From: Actinomyces respiraculi
Lineage (GTDB): Bacteria > Actinomycetota > Actinomycetes > Actinomycetales > Actinomycetaceae
Direction of reading: 5' to 3'
DNA: 64,000 nt
Assembly: GCF_014595995.2 (NCBI RefSeq)
Contig: NZ_CP063989.1
Location: forward strand, 1,302,001 to 1,366,000
The notes beneath the pieces were generated by a model that saw only the letters and a list, made by a program, of their open reading frames with translations, did no database searches and was not told where the DNA came from. A program made the translations under genes and the position numbers. This document shows, in pieces, positions 1 through 9,716 of the stretch; positions within the stretch are counted from its first letter, which is position 1; the number at the start of each line of letters is the position of its first letter.

Positions 1-835
1 GCCCGCGCTCATCCTTCTTCTCCTCTTCATGGGGATCCCGATTCTCCTGACCTTCGGGCTGTCCTTCACCAACACTCGACTCATCTCGCCCAACCCTCCG
101 GCCTTCATCGGCCTGGACAACTTCGTGCGCGCCTTCGCACACGACCCGACCTTCATCCGCTCCCTGCTCAACACCGCCTTCTTCGCCGTCGTCGTCGTGC
201 CCTGCCAGTCCCTGCTGGCGCTGGCGCTGGCGGTTCTGGTCAACCAGAAGGTCACGGGAGTCACGGTCTTCCGCACGATGATCTTCATGCCGGTGGTCAC
301 GTCGATGGTCGTCGTGTCGATCCTGTGGAGCTTCTTCTACGAGGACGACGGACTGTTCAACTCCGTGCTCAACACCCTGACCGGCGGGGGATGGACCGCC
401 GTGGCCTGGCTCAACGACCCCGGCACCGCCATGCCCGCCATCATCATCCTGTCGGTCTGGCAGGGGGTCGGCCTGCACATGATCATCTGGCTCTCAGGCC
501 TGCAGGGTATCGACCCCGCCCTGTACGAGGCCGCGGACCTCGATGGTGTCAACGGCTGGCAGCGCTTCCGGTACGTCACCTGGCCGGGACTGCACTCGAC
601 GATGGTCTTCATCCTCGTGACGATCACGATCGCGGCACTGGGACTGTTCGTCCAGGTCGACGTCATGACCTCCGGCGGCCCCCAGGACGCCACCTCGACC
701 CTCGTCTACCACGCGGTGCGCAAAGGCTATCGGGAGCAGGACATGGGCTACGGAAGCGCGATCTCCCTCATCTTCTTCCTCGCCGTCCTCACCATCAGCC
801 TCATCCAGCGCCGACTCACACGGGACAAGGACTGA
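1..835 (+). CDS. Sugar ABC transporter permease, MalF type (5' end outside window)
   Basis: Inner-membrane subunit of a carbohydrate importer. The reading frame is open from base 2 and hydrophobic from the first codons, so the gene begins upstream and the Met at base 29 is probably internal. The protein is strongly hydrophobic and carries the EAA loop that contacts the ATPase (YEAADLDGVNGWQRFRYVTW, about residues 165-185 counted from base 29). It ends at 835, and the next permease starts at 837, so the two are co-transcribed and probably translationally coupled. The binding protein should lie upstream, outside the window. The substrate cannot be read from the sequence. The adjoining GH32-like glycosidase suggests a fructose-containing or related oligosaccharide. 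Confidence 0.93.
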   Translation, partial: PALILLLLFMGIPILLTFGLSFTNTRLISPNPPAFIGLDNFVRAFAHDPTFIRSLLNTAFFAVVVVPCQSLLALALAVLVNQKVTGVTVFRTMIFMPVVTSMVVVSILWSFFYEDDGLFNSVLNTLTGGGWTAVAWLNDPGTAMPAIIILSVWQGVGLHMIIWLSGLQGIDPALYEAADLDGVNGWQRFRYVTWPGLHSTMVFILVTITIAALGLFVQVDVMTSGGPQDATSTLVYHAVRKGYREQDMGYGSAISLIFFLAVLTISLIQRRLTRDKD

Positions 836-836
836 C

Positions 837-1796
837 ATGACTCCTGACACCTCCACAACCCTCGGCGCCCCGCCCGAGACCGCCCCCACCGACCGCCGCG
901 CGGGCCGCCGCCGTGGCCGCGCCGCCACGCGACGCCGCCGCGTGGTGCTGACCTACATCGGTCTGACAGTGGCCGCCGCGGCAGCGGTCTTCCCCCTGCT
1001 GTTCATGATCTTCTCGTCCTTCAAGCCCGACCGGCAGATCTTCGCCGACCTGGGGTCGCTGCGCGCCTTCCTGCCCGTGGGCGACCTGACCATCGACAAC
1101 TACGTGGGCGTCTTCAACCGGGTCCCGGCCGCCCAGTTCCTGACCAACAGCATCATCGTCACGGTGTGCATCGTCCTTCTCGGGCTCATCGTCAACTCGA
1201 TGATCGGCTTCGCGATCTCCCGGATGCGGTGGAAGGGCAAGAACGTCGTCCTGTCACTGGTGCTCGCCACGCTCATGGTGCCCTTCGAGACCATCGCCGT
1301 GCCGCTGGTCTTCTGGGTCGCGAAGATGCCCTCCATCCAGTGGGTGGTCGACGGCTTCCTCGTCAAGCAGGGCATGCTCAACACCTACCAGGTGCAGATC
1401 CTGCCCTACGTGGCCAACGCCCTGGCGATCTTCCTCTTCGCCCAGCACTTCGGTGACATCCCCAAGGAGATCGACGAGGCCGCCCGCGTCGACGGCGCAG
1501 GCTGGTTCACGATCTACCGCCGGATCATCGTGCCGCTGTCCGGGCCGACCTTCGCGACGGTGGCGATCATCATGATGCTGCCCGCCTGGAACTCCTACCT
1601 GTGGCCCCTCATGGTCGTGCAGGAGGAGAGCCTGCGCCCGGTGTCCGTCGGCATGCAGTACTTCTTCCAGCTCAACCCCGTGTGGGGCCAGATCATGGCC
1701 TACGGGACCCTCATCACCCTGCCGATGCTCATCCTGTTCATCATCTTCCAACGCTCCTTCGTGCAGTCTCTGGCGGGCACGGCGGTCAAGGGCTGA
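837..1796 (+). CDS. Sugar ABC transporter permease, MalG type
   Basis: Second membrane subunit of the carbohydrate importer (319 aa). An arginine-rich cytoplasmic N-terminus (about residues 18-35) precedes the first membrane helix (about 38-60). The EAA loop is EIDEAARVDGAGWFTIYRRI (about residues 212-231), the usual contact with the MsmK/MalK-type ATPase. The C-terminus, with a short positively charged tail ending in AVKG, is typical of the MalG family. The start lies 1 nt after the stop of the preceding permease. A glycosidase gene follows after 13 nt. No ATPase gene is present, which is common for actinobacterial sugar importers that share one ATPase. Confidence 0.95.
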   Translation: MTPDTSTTLGAPPETAPTDRRAGRRRGRAATRRRRVVLTYIGLTVAAAAAVFPLLFMIFSSFKPDRQIFADLGSLRAFLPVGDLTIDNYVGVFNRVPAAQFLTNSIIVTVCIVLLGLIVNSMIGFAISRMRWKGKNVVLSLVLATLMVPFETIAVPLVFWVAKMPSIQWVVDGFLVKQGMLNTYQVQILPYVANALAIFLFAQHFGDIPKEIDEAARVDGAGWFTIYRRIIVPLSGPTFATVAIIMMLPAWNSYLWPLMVVQEESLRPVSVGMQYFFQLNPVWGQIMAYGTLITLPMLILFIIFQRSFVQSLAGTAVKG

Positions 1797-1809
1797 GAAA
1801 GGATCAACC

Positions 1810-2724
1810 ATGGCGTTCTCCATGCCCGATCACTGGCTGTGGGATCACTGGCTCGTCGACGACGGCTCGCGATACCACCTGTTCTTCCTGCGGGCCTCGC
1901 GAGCCTTACATGACCCGGACCTGCGTCACTGGCGCGCCTCGATGGGCCACGCCATCTCCGACGACGCCCGCACGTGGACCCTGCTTCCTGACGCCCTCGT
2001 GCACTCGGACGGTCCCTCGTGGGATGACAAGGCGATCTGGACCGGCTCAACCGTGATCAAGCCCGATGGCACGATGCGGGTCTTCTACACCGGCATCAGC
2101 CATGGCGACCGGGGCCAGGTCCAGCGCATCGGATGGGCCGACTCCGAGGACGGCATCACCTTCAGGCGCATGTGCCCGCGGCCGCTTCAGGCCGATCCCC
2201 GCTGGTACGCCACGCTCGGTTCCGACGGCGCCGACGACGAGCACTGGCGTGATCCCTTCGTCTTCGAGCACGAGGGCCGTTGGCACATGCTCATCACCGC
2301 GCGCGCTCGCGGCGTGGACAGGCTGCACGCCGGGGTTATCGGCCACGCCGTGTCCGACGATCTCGACCACTGGCAGGTGTGCGAGCCGTTGACTGCCCCC
2401 GGCCCCTTCGGGCACCTGGAGGTGAGCCAGTCACGTACCGTGGGTGGGCGTCACGTCCTGGTCTTCTCGTGCGGGCAGGACATGCAGGCCGATCCGTGCC
2501 CGGGAACGGTGTGGGTGGCCGAGGGGGAGGGGCCGTTGGGCCCCTGGGACATCGACGGCGCCCGTTACGTCGAGCCCACGCACCTGTACGCCGGCCAGAT
2601 CGTGCAGCTGCGGGACGGCCAGTGGGTCCTCAGTGCCTTCGACGACGGTGCCGACGGCGTCTTCAGGGGGATCGCTCCTGACCCGATCCCCTGGGAGGAG
2701 GTCGTCCTGACGGGGCAGGGTTGA
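1810..2724 (+). CDS. GH32-like (clan GH-J) five-bladed propeller glycosidase
   Basis: 304 aa without a signal peptide, so probably a cytoplasmic enzyme acting on sugar brought in by the adjoining ABC transporter. Repeated blade-like segments (YHLFFL, WTGSTVIKPDG, RVFYTGIS, WHMLITAR) indicate a beta-propeller. Candidate clan GH-J catalytic residues are Asp12 in WLWDHW (nucleophile position), Asp148 in the RDP motif (transition-state stabiliser) and Glu204 in HLEVSQ (acid/base position). The last would be EC in classical invertases, so the family match is not exact. It is shorter than usual GH32 enzymes and lacks their C-terminal beta-sandwich. The preceding ribosome site is AGAAAGGAT. It could instead be a related GH43/GH68-type propeller protein. 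Substrate is unassigned. Confidence 0.72.
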   Translation: MAFSMPDHWLWDHWLVDDGSRYHLFFLRASRALHDPDLRHWRASMGHAISDDARTWTLLPDALVHSDGPSWDDKAIWTGSTVIKPDGTMRVFYTGISHGDRGQVQRIGWADSEDGITFRRMCPRPLQADPRWYATLGSDGADDEHWRDPFVFEHEGRWHMLITARARGVDRLHAGVIGHAVSDDLDHWQVCEPLTAPGPFGHLEVSQSRTVGGRHVLVFSCGQDMQADPCPGTVWVAEGEGPLGPWDIDGARYVEPTHLYAGQIVQLRDGQWVLSAFDDGADGVFRGIAPDPIPWEEVVLTGQG

Positions 2725-2753
2725 TCGCCGTCGTAGTGCCCTGTCCAGGGCGC

Positions 2754-2787
2754 GGGTGGGCCTGACGCGTCGACGTCGGGCCCACCC
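2754..2787 (+). terminator. Terminator-like hairpin after the glycosidase
   Basis: A 14-bp stem (arm 2754-2767, loop CGTCGA at 2768-2773, arm 2774-2787, with one G-T pair) lies 30 bp after the glycosidase stop. There is no U-tract, as is usual in high-GC actinobacteria. It separates the sugar operon from the suf operon. Confidence 0.6.
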
Positions 2788-2853
2788 ACGCGTCTGGGCG
2801 GTCCGCTGGTGCCTGGGCGCCCGGACCATCTCAACTGGTAGGACGCTCCTGCA

Positions 2854-2878
2854 TGAGACTCACTTGCCATAAGTCTCA
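2854..2878. promoter_or_regulatory. Inverted repeat in the sufR leader region, candidate operator
   Basis: TGAGACT (2854-2860) and AGTCTCA (2872-2878) form a perfect 7-bp inverted repeat with an 11-bp spacer, in the 313-bp non-coding stretch 2725-3037. The same stretch holds a second, weaker repeat, CACTT (2953-2957) / AAGTG (2966-2970), overlapping the -10-like TAAAGT (2965-2970), about 70 bp before sufR. Either could be the site through which SufR represses its own operon. Symmetry and position are the only evidence. Confidence 0.35.
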
Positions 2879-3037
2879 CCTGTTGCTGGTAAGCGTGCTG
2901 GACACCACGTCACTTTCTGTCTCGGAACGTGCCCTCACTGAATATCGGAAGACACTTCTTGGCTAAAGTGGATTCCGCTAGTGGGCGTCCGCGACCGGCC
3001 GCCCGGGCACCGCACGTGACACCAGGGAGGAGCGGCC

Positions 3038-3775
3038 ATGAGGCAGATCGATGACGAGCCCACCCGGGCCAAGGTCCTCGACCTCATCGTCGAAAGGGGG
3101 CCGGTCTCCGCCGCCCAGCTCGCCAAGGTCCTCACCCTCACGCCCGCCGCCGTGCGTCGGCACATCACCGCCCTCGAGGACAGCGGCGACATCCAGGTCC
3201 GCGCCCCCGCAGCCCTGGGCAAGCGCGGACGTGGACGCCCCGCGCGCCACTACGTCGCCACCCCGGGCGCCCACACCTCCTTCGCCGAGGGCTACTCCGA
3301 CATCGCCAACCGCGCCCTGTCCTACCTCGAGCAGGTCGCCGGCCAGAAGGCCGTCGACTCCTTCGCCGCCGTGCGCGGACGAGACCTCGAGCGCCGCTAC
3401 ATGCCCGTCGTCGAGGCCGCGGGCAAGGACCCCTCCGACCGCGCCAAGGCACTGGCCGACGCCCTCACCCTCGACGGTTACGCCGCCTCCATCCGCGATG
3501 TCGGCGACGGCTCCTTCGCCGTCCAGCTCTGCCAGGGGCACTGCCCCGTGCGCGAGGTCGCCGGCCAGTTCACCGCCCTGTGCGACGCCGAGACCCAGGC
3601 CTTCGCCCGGCTGCTCGGTGTGCCCGTCCAGCGCCTGGCCACCCTGGCCGGCGGCGCGCACGTGTGCACCACCCACGTCCCCATTGCCATGCCCGCACTG
3701 CGCAAGCGCGCCGTGAGGGCGGCCGCATCTGACACGCGGGGCCGCCGGCCCCAGCGAACGGAAGGAACCCGATGA
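3038..3775 (+). CDS. sufR: SufR-type Fe-S sensing transcriptional regulator
   Basis: 245 aa. It probably represses the suf operon when carrying an Fe-S cluster. The N-terminal winged helix (about residues 8-75) has a clear helix-turn-helix ([20 protein letters not shown]) followed by a basic wing ([12 protein letters not shown]). The C-terminal half has four cysteines, C165, C169, C182 and C210. The spacing CX3C-X12-C-X27-C, with CQGHCPV, matches the cluster-ligand region of actinobacterial SufR-like proteins. It is the first gene of the operon, and its stop overlaps the sufB start (ATGA at 3772-3775). The start follows GGGAGGAGCGGCC. Identification is strong from the cysteines plus the downstream genes. 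The operator is not known. Confidence 0.9.
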   Translation: MRQIDDEPTRAKVLDLIVERGPVSAAQLAKVLTLTPAAVRRHITALEDSGDIQVRAPAALGKRGRGRPARHYVATPGAHTSFAEGYSDIANRALSYLEQVAGQKAVDSFAAVRGRDLERRYMPVVEAAGKDPSDRAKALADALTLDGYAASIRDVGDGSFAVQLCQGHCPVREVAGQFTALCDAETQAFARLLGVPVQRLATLAGGAHVCTTHVPIAMPALRKRAVRAAASDTRGRRPQRTEGTR

Positions 3776-5211
3776 CCGCACCCACGACCGAGAAGCCGCG
3801 TCCCACCGACGACGAGATCATCGACTCGATCTCGACGCAGTACGACTTCGGCTGGCACGACTCCGACGAGGCCGGCGCCAACGCCAAGCGCGGGCTGGAC
3901 GAGCAGGTCGTCAGGGAGATCTCCGCCATCAAGGGTGAGCCCGAGTGGATGCTCGCCAAGCGCCTCAAGGCCTACGAGATCTTCGAGCGCAAGCCCATGC
4001 CCTCCTGGGGCGTGGACCTGTCCGACCTCGACATGGACTCGGTCAAGTACTACGTGCGCGCCACGGACCGCCCCGCCACCTCCTGGGACGACCTGCCCGA
4101 GGACATCAAGAACACCTACGACCGCATCGGCATCCCCGAGGCCGAGCGCGAGCGGCTCGTCGCCGGCGTCGCCGCCCAGTACGAGTCCGAGGTCGTCTAC
4201 CACCAGATCCGCGAGGACCTGGAGCAGCAGGGCGTCATCTTCGTTGACACCGACACCGCGGTCAAGGAGTACCCCGAGCTCGTCAAGGAGTACTTCGGCA
4301 CCATCGTGCCCGCCGGCGACAACAAGTTCGCCGCCCTCAACACGGCCGTGTGGTCCGGAGGCTCCTTCATCTACGTCCCCAAGGGCGTCCACGTCGAGAT
4401 CCCGCTCCAGGCCTACTTCCGCATCAACACGGAGAACATGGGCCAGTTCGAGCGCACCCTCATCATCGCCGACGAGGACTCCTACGTGCACTACGTCGAG
4501 GGGTGCACGGCGCCGATCTACTCCTCGGACTCCCTGCACTCGGCCATCGTCGAGATCATCGTCAAGAAGAACGCCCGCGTGCGCTACACGACGATCCAGA
4601 ACTGGTCCACCAACGTGTGGAACCTCGTCACCCAGCGCGCCACCTGCGCCGAGGGCGCCACCATGGAGTGGATCGACGGCAACATGGGCTCCAAGCGCAA
4701 CATGAAGTACCCGGCCGTCTTCCTCATGGGACCCCACTCGCGTGGCGAGGCCCTGTCCATCGCCTTCGCCGGTGCCGGCCAGCACCAGGACACCGGCGCC
4801 AAGATGGTTCACATGGCCCCCCACACCTCAAGCCACATCGTCTCGAAGTCCGTGGCCCGCCACGGGGGACGCTCTGGCTACCGAGGCCTGGTCCAGGTGA
4901 TGAAGAACGCCCGCCACTCCAAGTCCAACGTCCTGTGCGACGCCCTGCTCGTGGACGAGATCTCCCGCTCCGACACCTACCCCTACGTCGACGTGCGTAC
5001 CGACGACGTCGAGATGGGCCACGAAGCCACCGTGTCCAAGGTGAGTGCGGACCAGCTCTTCTACCTCATGCAGCGCGGCCTGACCGAGACCGAAGCCATG
5101 GCCACCATCGTGCGCGGCTTCGTCGAGCCGATCGCCCGAGAGCTGCCCATGGAGTACGCCCTTGAGCTCAACCGGCTCATCGAGCTCCAGATGGAGAACT
5201 CGGTCGGCTGA
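3772..5211 (+). CDS. sufB: Fe-S cluster assembly scaffold SufB
   Basis: 479 aa, the usual SufB length. It forms the SufBC2D scaffold on which Fe-S clusters are built in the cytoplasm. The beta-helix core is recognisable from [40 protein letters not shown], the segment around [20 protein letters not shown] and the C-terminal [20 protein letters not shown]. The cysteine in EGCTAP and the Glu/His residues of the C-terminal core, thought to take part in cluster formation, are kept. It overlaps sufR by 4 nt, so translation is coupled to the regulator. sufD follows after 68 nt. Confidence 0.98.
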   Translation: MTAPTTEKPRPTDDEIIDSISTQYDFGWHDSDEAGANAKRGLDEQVVREISAIKGEPEWMLAKRLKAYEIFERKPMPSWGVDLSDLDMDSVKYYVRATDRPATSWDDLPEDIKNTYDRIGIPEAERERLVAGVAAQYESEVVYHQIREDLEQQGVIFVDTDTAVKEYPELVKEYFGTIVPAGDNKFAALNTAVWSGGSFIYVPKGVHVEIPLQAYFRINTENMGQFERTLIIADEDSYVHYVEGCTAPIYSSDSLHSAIVEIIVKKNARVRYTTIQNWSTNVWNLVTQRATCAEGATMEWIDGNMGSKRNMKYPAVFLMGPHSRGEALSIAFAGAGQHQDTGAKMVHMAPHTSSHIVSKSVARHGGRSGYRGLVQVMKNARHSKSNVLCDALLVDEISRSDTYPYVDVRTDDVEMGHEATVSKVSADQLFYLMQRGLTETEAMATIVRGFVEPIARELPMEYALELNRLIELQMENSVG

Positions 5212-5279
5212 CGCCACCGGACCCTCCCACCGACTTACCCGACCGACCCGCCAGCGATCCTGGCCAAGGAGCACAGTCC

Positions 5280-6518
5280 ATGCCACTGTCCACCGACCAC
5301 TCCCGGGCGGCCCTTGACGGCGCCCACTCCCATGGCGCCCCCGAGGCCCGCTATGCCTCCTCCCGCGCCGAGCGCCCCACCTCCTTCGACCCGGCCGCGA
5401 TCCCTGTCCCGCGCGGGCGCGAGGAGGAGTGGCGTTTCACGCCGATCAAGCGCTTCCGCCCCCTGTTCGACCTCGAGGCCGTCACGTCCGGCACCGCCAC
5501 CGGCTCCGTGAGCGTCGACGTCGACGCCCCCGCCGGCGTCACCGTCGATGAGGTGGACCGCGGCGACGCCCGCCTGGGCACCGTCGGGGCACCCTCCGAC
5601 CGCACCGGCGTCGTCGCCTGGGCGGCCTTCCAGACGGCCACCCGAATCAGCCTCGACGAGGGCGCCGAGCTCGAGCGCGCCGTGCGCGTGATGACCGTCG
5701 GCCATGAGGAGCCCGGCAGCGAGGGCTTCATCCGCCCCGCCGCCTCCCACCTGCTTGTCACCGCCCGCACGGGCTCACGCGGCACCGTCGTGCTGTCCCA
5801 CACCGGCACCGCCGCCCTGACCCAGAGCGTCGAGGTCGTCGTCGAGCCCACGGCCGAGCTCACGCTCGTGACCGTGCAGGACTGGCAGGACGCGGCCGTC
5901 CACGCCTCCAACCACCGTGTGCGCGTGCACGGCGGCGGCACGCTCAAGCACGTCGTCGTCTCCCTGGGCGGCGACGTGCGCATCAGCTCCGACCTGGGCT
6001 TCGACGGCGAGGGCGGGCACATCGAGGCCTTCGGCGTCTACTTCACCGACGCCGGCCAGCACCAGGAGCACCGCCCCTACGTCGCCCACACCGAGCCCCA
6101 CTGCTACTCGCGCGTGACCTACAAGGGGGCGCTCCAGGGCGAGGGCGCCCACGCCGTGTGGGTCGGTGACTGCCTCATCGGCGCCGCCGCCCGCGGGACG
6201 GACACCTACGAGCTCAACCGCAACCTCATCCTCACCGAGGGAGCCAAGGCGGACTCGATCCCCAACCTCGAGATCGAGAACGGCCAGATCGAGGGCGCCG
6301 GCCACGCCAGCGCCACCGGCCGCTTCGACGACGAGCAGCTGTTCTACCTGCGAGCCCGCGGCATCCCCGAGGTCGAGGCCCGTCGCCTCGTCGTCCTGGG
6401 CTTCTTCAACGAGATCGTCACCGAGATCGGCGTGCCCGAGGTTGAGGAGACCCTCATGGCGGCCATCGAGAAGGAGCTCGAGCTCTCCGGCCTCATCGAG
6501 GCCCGCGAGCAGGCCTGA
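5280..6518 (+). CDS. sufD: Fe-S cluster assembly protein SufD
   Basis: 412 aa paralogue of SufB that completes the SufBC2D complex. The N-terminal half is divergent. The C-terminal half shows the shared SufB/D core: GQHQEHRPYVAHTEPHCYSR, VTYKGALQGEGAHAVWVGD, SIPNLEIENGQIEGAGHASA and FDDEQLFYLRARGIPEVEAR. The invariant core histidine lies in GAGHASA. The predicted start follows CCAAGGAGCACAGTCC, where AAGGAG is a good ribosome site with 8-nt spacing. It lies between sufB and sufC in the same operon. Confidence 0.97.
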   Translation: MPLSTDHSRAALDGAHSHGAPEARYASSRAERPTSFDPAAIPVPRGREEEWRFTPIKRFRPLFDLEAVTSGTATGSVSVDVDAPAGVTVDEVDRGDARLGTVGAPSDRTGVVAWAAFQTATRISLDEGAELERAVRVMTVGHEEPGSEGFIRPAASHLLVTARTGSRGTVVLSHTGTAALTQSVEVVVEPTAELTLVTVQDWQDAAVHASNHRVRVHGGGTLKHVVVSLGGDVRISSDLGFDGEGGHIEAFGVYFTDAGQHQEHRPYVAHTEPHCYSRVTYKGALQGEGAHAVWVGDCLIGAAARGTDTYELNRNLILTEGAKADSIPNLEIENGQIEGAGHASATGRFDDEQLFYLRARGIPEVEARRLVVLGFFNEIVTEIGVPEVEETLMAAIEKELELSGLIEAREQA

Positions 6519-6557
6519 GCCCGCACCACCTGACGTCACCCCTCACACCGAAAGCGA

Positions 6558-7310
<753 letters not shown>

Positions 7311-7349
7311 GGTCCGGGCCGGGAGAAGGCCGTCCTCCCGGCCCGGACC
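7311..7349 (+). terminator. Perfect 15-bp hairpin inside the suf operon (sufC/sufS)
   Basis: Arm 7311-7325 and arm 7335-7349 are perfectly complementary over 15 bp (GGTCCGGGCCGGGAG / CTCCCGGCCCGGACC) with a 9-nt loop. The hairpin starts at the base after the sufC stop. It looks like a partial terminator or an mRNA stabiliser, setting scaffold genes (sufBDC) above sufS-sufU-sufT in expression. No U-tract follows. Confidence 0.6.
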
Positions 7350-7437
7350 ACCTGAGGGGCCCGTCCCTTAACGCCCGGGTCCGGCACCTCCGGTCCCGCG
7401 CACCTTCGGCCCGACCACCAGTGGAGGCACCACGTCC

Positions 7438-8778
7438 ATGAGCCAGCCAAGCGCAGCTAAACCCCTGACCGAGGCCGAGGTCGCCGCCGTGCGCGCCGAC
7501 TTCCCCTATCTCACCCGCCCCGCGCGCGGGGGGCTCGAGCTCGCCTACCTCGACTGGGGCGCCACCAGCCAGAAACCGGCCTGCGTCATCGAGCGCGAGG
7601 CCGAGTTCTACCGGATGAGCAACGGTGCCGCGGGCCGCTCCACCTACCAGATCGCCGACGAGGCGACGGCCGCCTGGGATGACGCCCACGAGGACGTCGC
7701 CGCCCTCGTGGGGGCGCGCGCGAGCCAGATCGTCTTCACCAAGAACGCCACCGAGGCCGTCAACCTCGTGTCCCTGGCCATCGCCCACGCCAGTGCGGGG
7801 CGTCCCGCCGCCCGCGGCGGCGCCGGAGCCGACGCCGGGGACCCCGCGCGCAGCCTGATCCTGGGCGAGGGCGACGAGGTGGTGGTCTCGCGCGCTGAGC
7901 ACCACGCCAACCTCGTGCCCTGGCAGGAGCTGTGCGCTCGCACCGGCGCGCGCCTGCGCTGGCTCGACCTCACCCCGGACGGGCGCGTCGATGCCAGCGT
8001 CGAGGCGGTGTCCCGCGTGGTCACCGAGCGCACCCGCGTCATCGCGCTCACACATGCCTCCAACGTCACCGGCGCGCTCACCCCCCTGGATGACGTCCTC
8101 GCGGCCGCGCGGGCCGTCAGCGCCCTGGTCCTGCTGGACACCTGCCAGTCCGGCGCGCATGTGCCCCTCGACTTCGCCGCGCTCAGCGCCGCCGGAGTCG
8201 ACGCCATGGTCCTGTCCAGCCACAAGATGCTCGGTCCCACCGGCATCGGTGCCCTCGTGGCCACCGAGGAGCTGCTCGAGGCCATGCCCCCGGTCCTCAC
8301 CGGCGGCTCCATGATCGAGGCCGTCACCATGGAGTCCTCGACCTACATGTCGGGCCCCGCCCGCTTCGAGGCCGGCTCCCAGCCCCTGGCTCAGGCCGCC
8401 GGCTGGTCCACCGCCGTCGGCTACCTCGCCTCGCTGGGGCTGGAGCGCCTGCACGCGGGGGAGCAGCTCCTGACGCAGCGGGTCCTGGACGGGCTCGCCA
8501 CCGTCACGGGGGTGCGGGTCCTGGGTCCCACGGACACCACTGACCGGCTGGGTGTTGTCGCCTTCGCCGTCGACGGCGTCCACCCGCACGACGTCGGGCA
8601 GGTGCTCGACGCCGCGGGCGTGGCGGTGCGCACCGGGCACCACTGCGCCCAGCCGATCCACGCCGCCTTCGGGGTGCACGCCTCCTCGCGCGTATCCTTC
8701 GGGCCGACGACGACCCCCGGGGAGATCGACCGTTTCCTCCAGGCCGTTGACTCCGTCCGCTCCTACTTCGGAAGGTGA
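7438..8778 (+). CDS. sufS: Cysteine desulfurase SufS (group II)
   Basis: 446 aa PLP enzyme that removes sulfur from cysteine and passes it as persulfide to SufU. The PLP-binding lysine is K263 in SSHKMLGP. The persulfide-forming cysteine is C403 in RTGHHCAQP. The substrate-site histidine is in SRAEHHANLVPW. Length is above the usual 405-420 because of an Ala/Gly-rich insertion (about residues 121-138, SAGRPAARGGAGADAGDPAR) before the EGDEVV motif. The stop overlaps the beginning of sufU, so the two are translationally coupled, as expected for partners. Confidence 0.97.
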   Translation: MSQPSAAKPLTEAEVAAVRADFPYLTRPARGGLELAYLDWGATSQKPACVIEREAEFYRMSNGAAGRSTYQIADEATAAWDDAHEDVAALVGARASQIVFTKNATEAVNLVSLAIAHASAGRPAARGGAGADAGDPARSLILGEGDEVVVSRAEHHANLVPWQELCARTGARLRWLDLTPDGRVDASVEAVSRVVTERTRVIALTHASNVTGALTPLDDVLAAARAVSALVLLDTCQSGAHVPLDFAALSAAGVDAMVLSSHKMLGPTGIGALVATEELLEAMPPVLTGGSMIEAVTMESSTYMSGPARFEAGSQPLAQAAGWSTAVGYLASLGLERLHAGEQLLTQRVLDGLATVTGVRVLGPTDTTDRLGVVAFAVDGVHPHDVGQVLDAAGVAVRTGHHCAQPIHAAFGVHASSRVSFGPTTTPGEIDRFLQAVDSVRSYFGR

Positions 8779-8780
8779 GC

Positions 8781-9248
8781 ATGAACGACCTCGATCAGCT
8801 CTACCAGCAGGTCATCCTCGACCACTCACGCGAGCGCCACGGCGCCGGCGCGCTCACCGACCCGCACGCCCAGTCCCACCAGGTCAACCCCACCTGCGGG
8901 GACGAGGTCACCCTCGGTATCAGGATCGTGGACGGGCGCGTCGAGGCCGTCGGCTGGGAGGGGGACGGCTGCTCCATCTCCCAGGCCTCGATCTCGATCA
9001 TGCACGACCTCGTTGACGGTGCGGACCTTGAGACGGTCGCCCGCCTGGAGCGGGAGTTCAACACGCTCATGCACTCGCGCGGCAGGGGCGTGGACGAGGC
9101 AATCCTCGACGACCTGGAGGACGCCGCCGCCTTCGAGGGGACCGCGAAGTACCCCAACCGCGTCAAGTGCGCCCTGCTGGGGTGGATGGCGCTCAAGGAC
9201 GCCCTCGCCCAGGCCGGTGCCGCCCTGCCGGAGGCCGACGGCGCGTGA
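8781..9248 (+). CDS. sufU: Sulfur-transfer protein SufU
   Basis: 155 aa, IscU-like fold with the SufU-specific insertion. It accepts persulfide sulfur from SufS through a zinc site and delivers it to SufBCD. The zinc/sulfur ligands are C39 (PTCGD), C64 (GDGCSIS) and C130 (KCALL). Start choice: ATG at 8781 has GGAAGG 5 nt upstream. A GTG at 8775, in frame and overlapping the sufS stop, would add only two residues and has a poorer ribosome site. It is followed by sufT after 66 nt. Confidence 0.95.
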   Translation: MNDLDQLYQQVILDHSRERHGAGALTDPHAQSHQVNPTCGDEVTLGIRIVDGRVEAVGWEGDGCSISQASISIMHDLVDGADLETVARLEREFNTLMHSRGRGVDEAILDDLEDAAAFEGTAKYPNRVKCALLGWMALKDALAQAGAALPEADGA

Positions 9249-9254
9249 GCGCCC

Positions 9255-9284
9255 CTGACCGTTCGGGTTGGCCTGCGCCATACT
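9255..9284 (+). promoter_or_regulatory. Possible internal promoter before sufT
   Basis: CTGACC (9255-9260) and CATACT (9279-9284) are separated by 18 bp, in the 66-bp gap between sufU and sufT. This resembles a weak housekeeping promoter that could give sufT expression independent of the operon. Confidence 0.25.
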
Positions 9285-9314
9285 GCCCATAGACCACCAC
9301 CGTGAGGAGAACCC

Positions 9315-9701
9315 ATGAGTGAGACCACCGCCCCGGGACCCGTCGGGACCGACAACCCGATGGCCGCCCAGCACGTGCCCGCCGCCCCCGCTGAGGTCGA
9401 CGTCGCCGCTATCGAGGAGGCGCTGCGCGACGTCATCGACCCCGAGCTCGGCATCAACGTCGTCGACCTCGGCCTGCTCTACGGCGTCAACATCGAGCCG
9501 GACGGCACCGTCGTGCTCGACATGACGCTGACGACGGCGGCCTGCCCGCTGACCGACGTCATCGAGGAGCAGGCCGCCCAGGCTCTGGCTCTCATTGCGG
9601 ACGACGTGCGCATCCAGTGGGTGTGGCTGCCGCCGTGGGGCCCGGACAAGATCACCCCCGAGGGTCGCGAGCAGCTGCGGGCGCTGGGCTTCAACGTCTA
9701 G
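9315..9701 (+). CDS. sufT: SufT-like metal-sulfur cluster assembly factor (DUF59/MIP18)
   Basis: 128 aa. The DUF59 domain covers about residues 25-125, with the signature EEALRDVIDPELGINVVDLG (residues 35-54) and TLTTAACPLTDVIEEQ with its single conserved cysteine. Family members take part in Fe-S cluster maturation or carriage. Being last in the suf operon supports that role. The N-terminal 20 residues are low complexity. The start follows GTGAGGAGAACCC, a good ribosome site. It is convergent with the flavodoxin remnant, leaving only 15 bp between stops and no terminator that I can see. Confidence 0.92.
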   Translation: MSETTAPGPVGTDNPMAAQHVPAAPAEVDVAAIEEALRDVIDPELGINVVDLGLLYGVNIEPDGTVVLDMTLTTAACPLTDVIEEQAAQALALIADDVRIQWVWLPPWGPDKITPEGREQLRALGFNV

Positions 9702-9716
9702 GCGGGGTGCAGTGCC

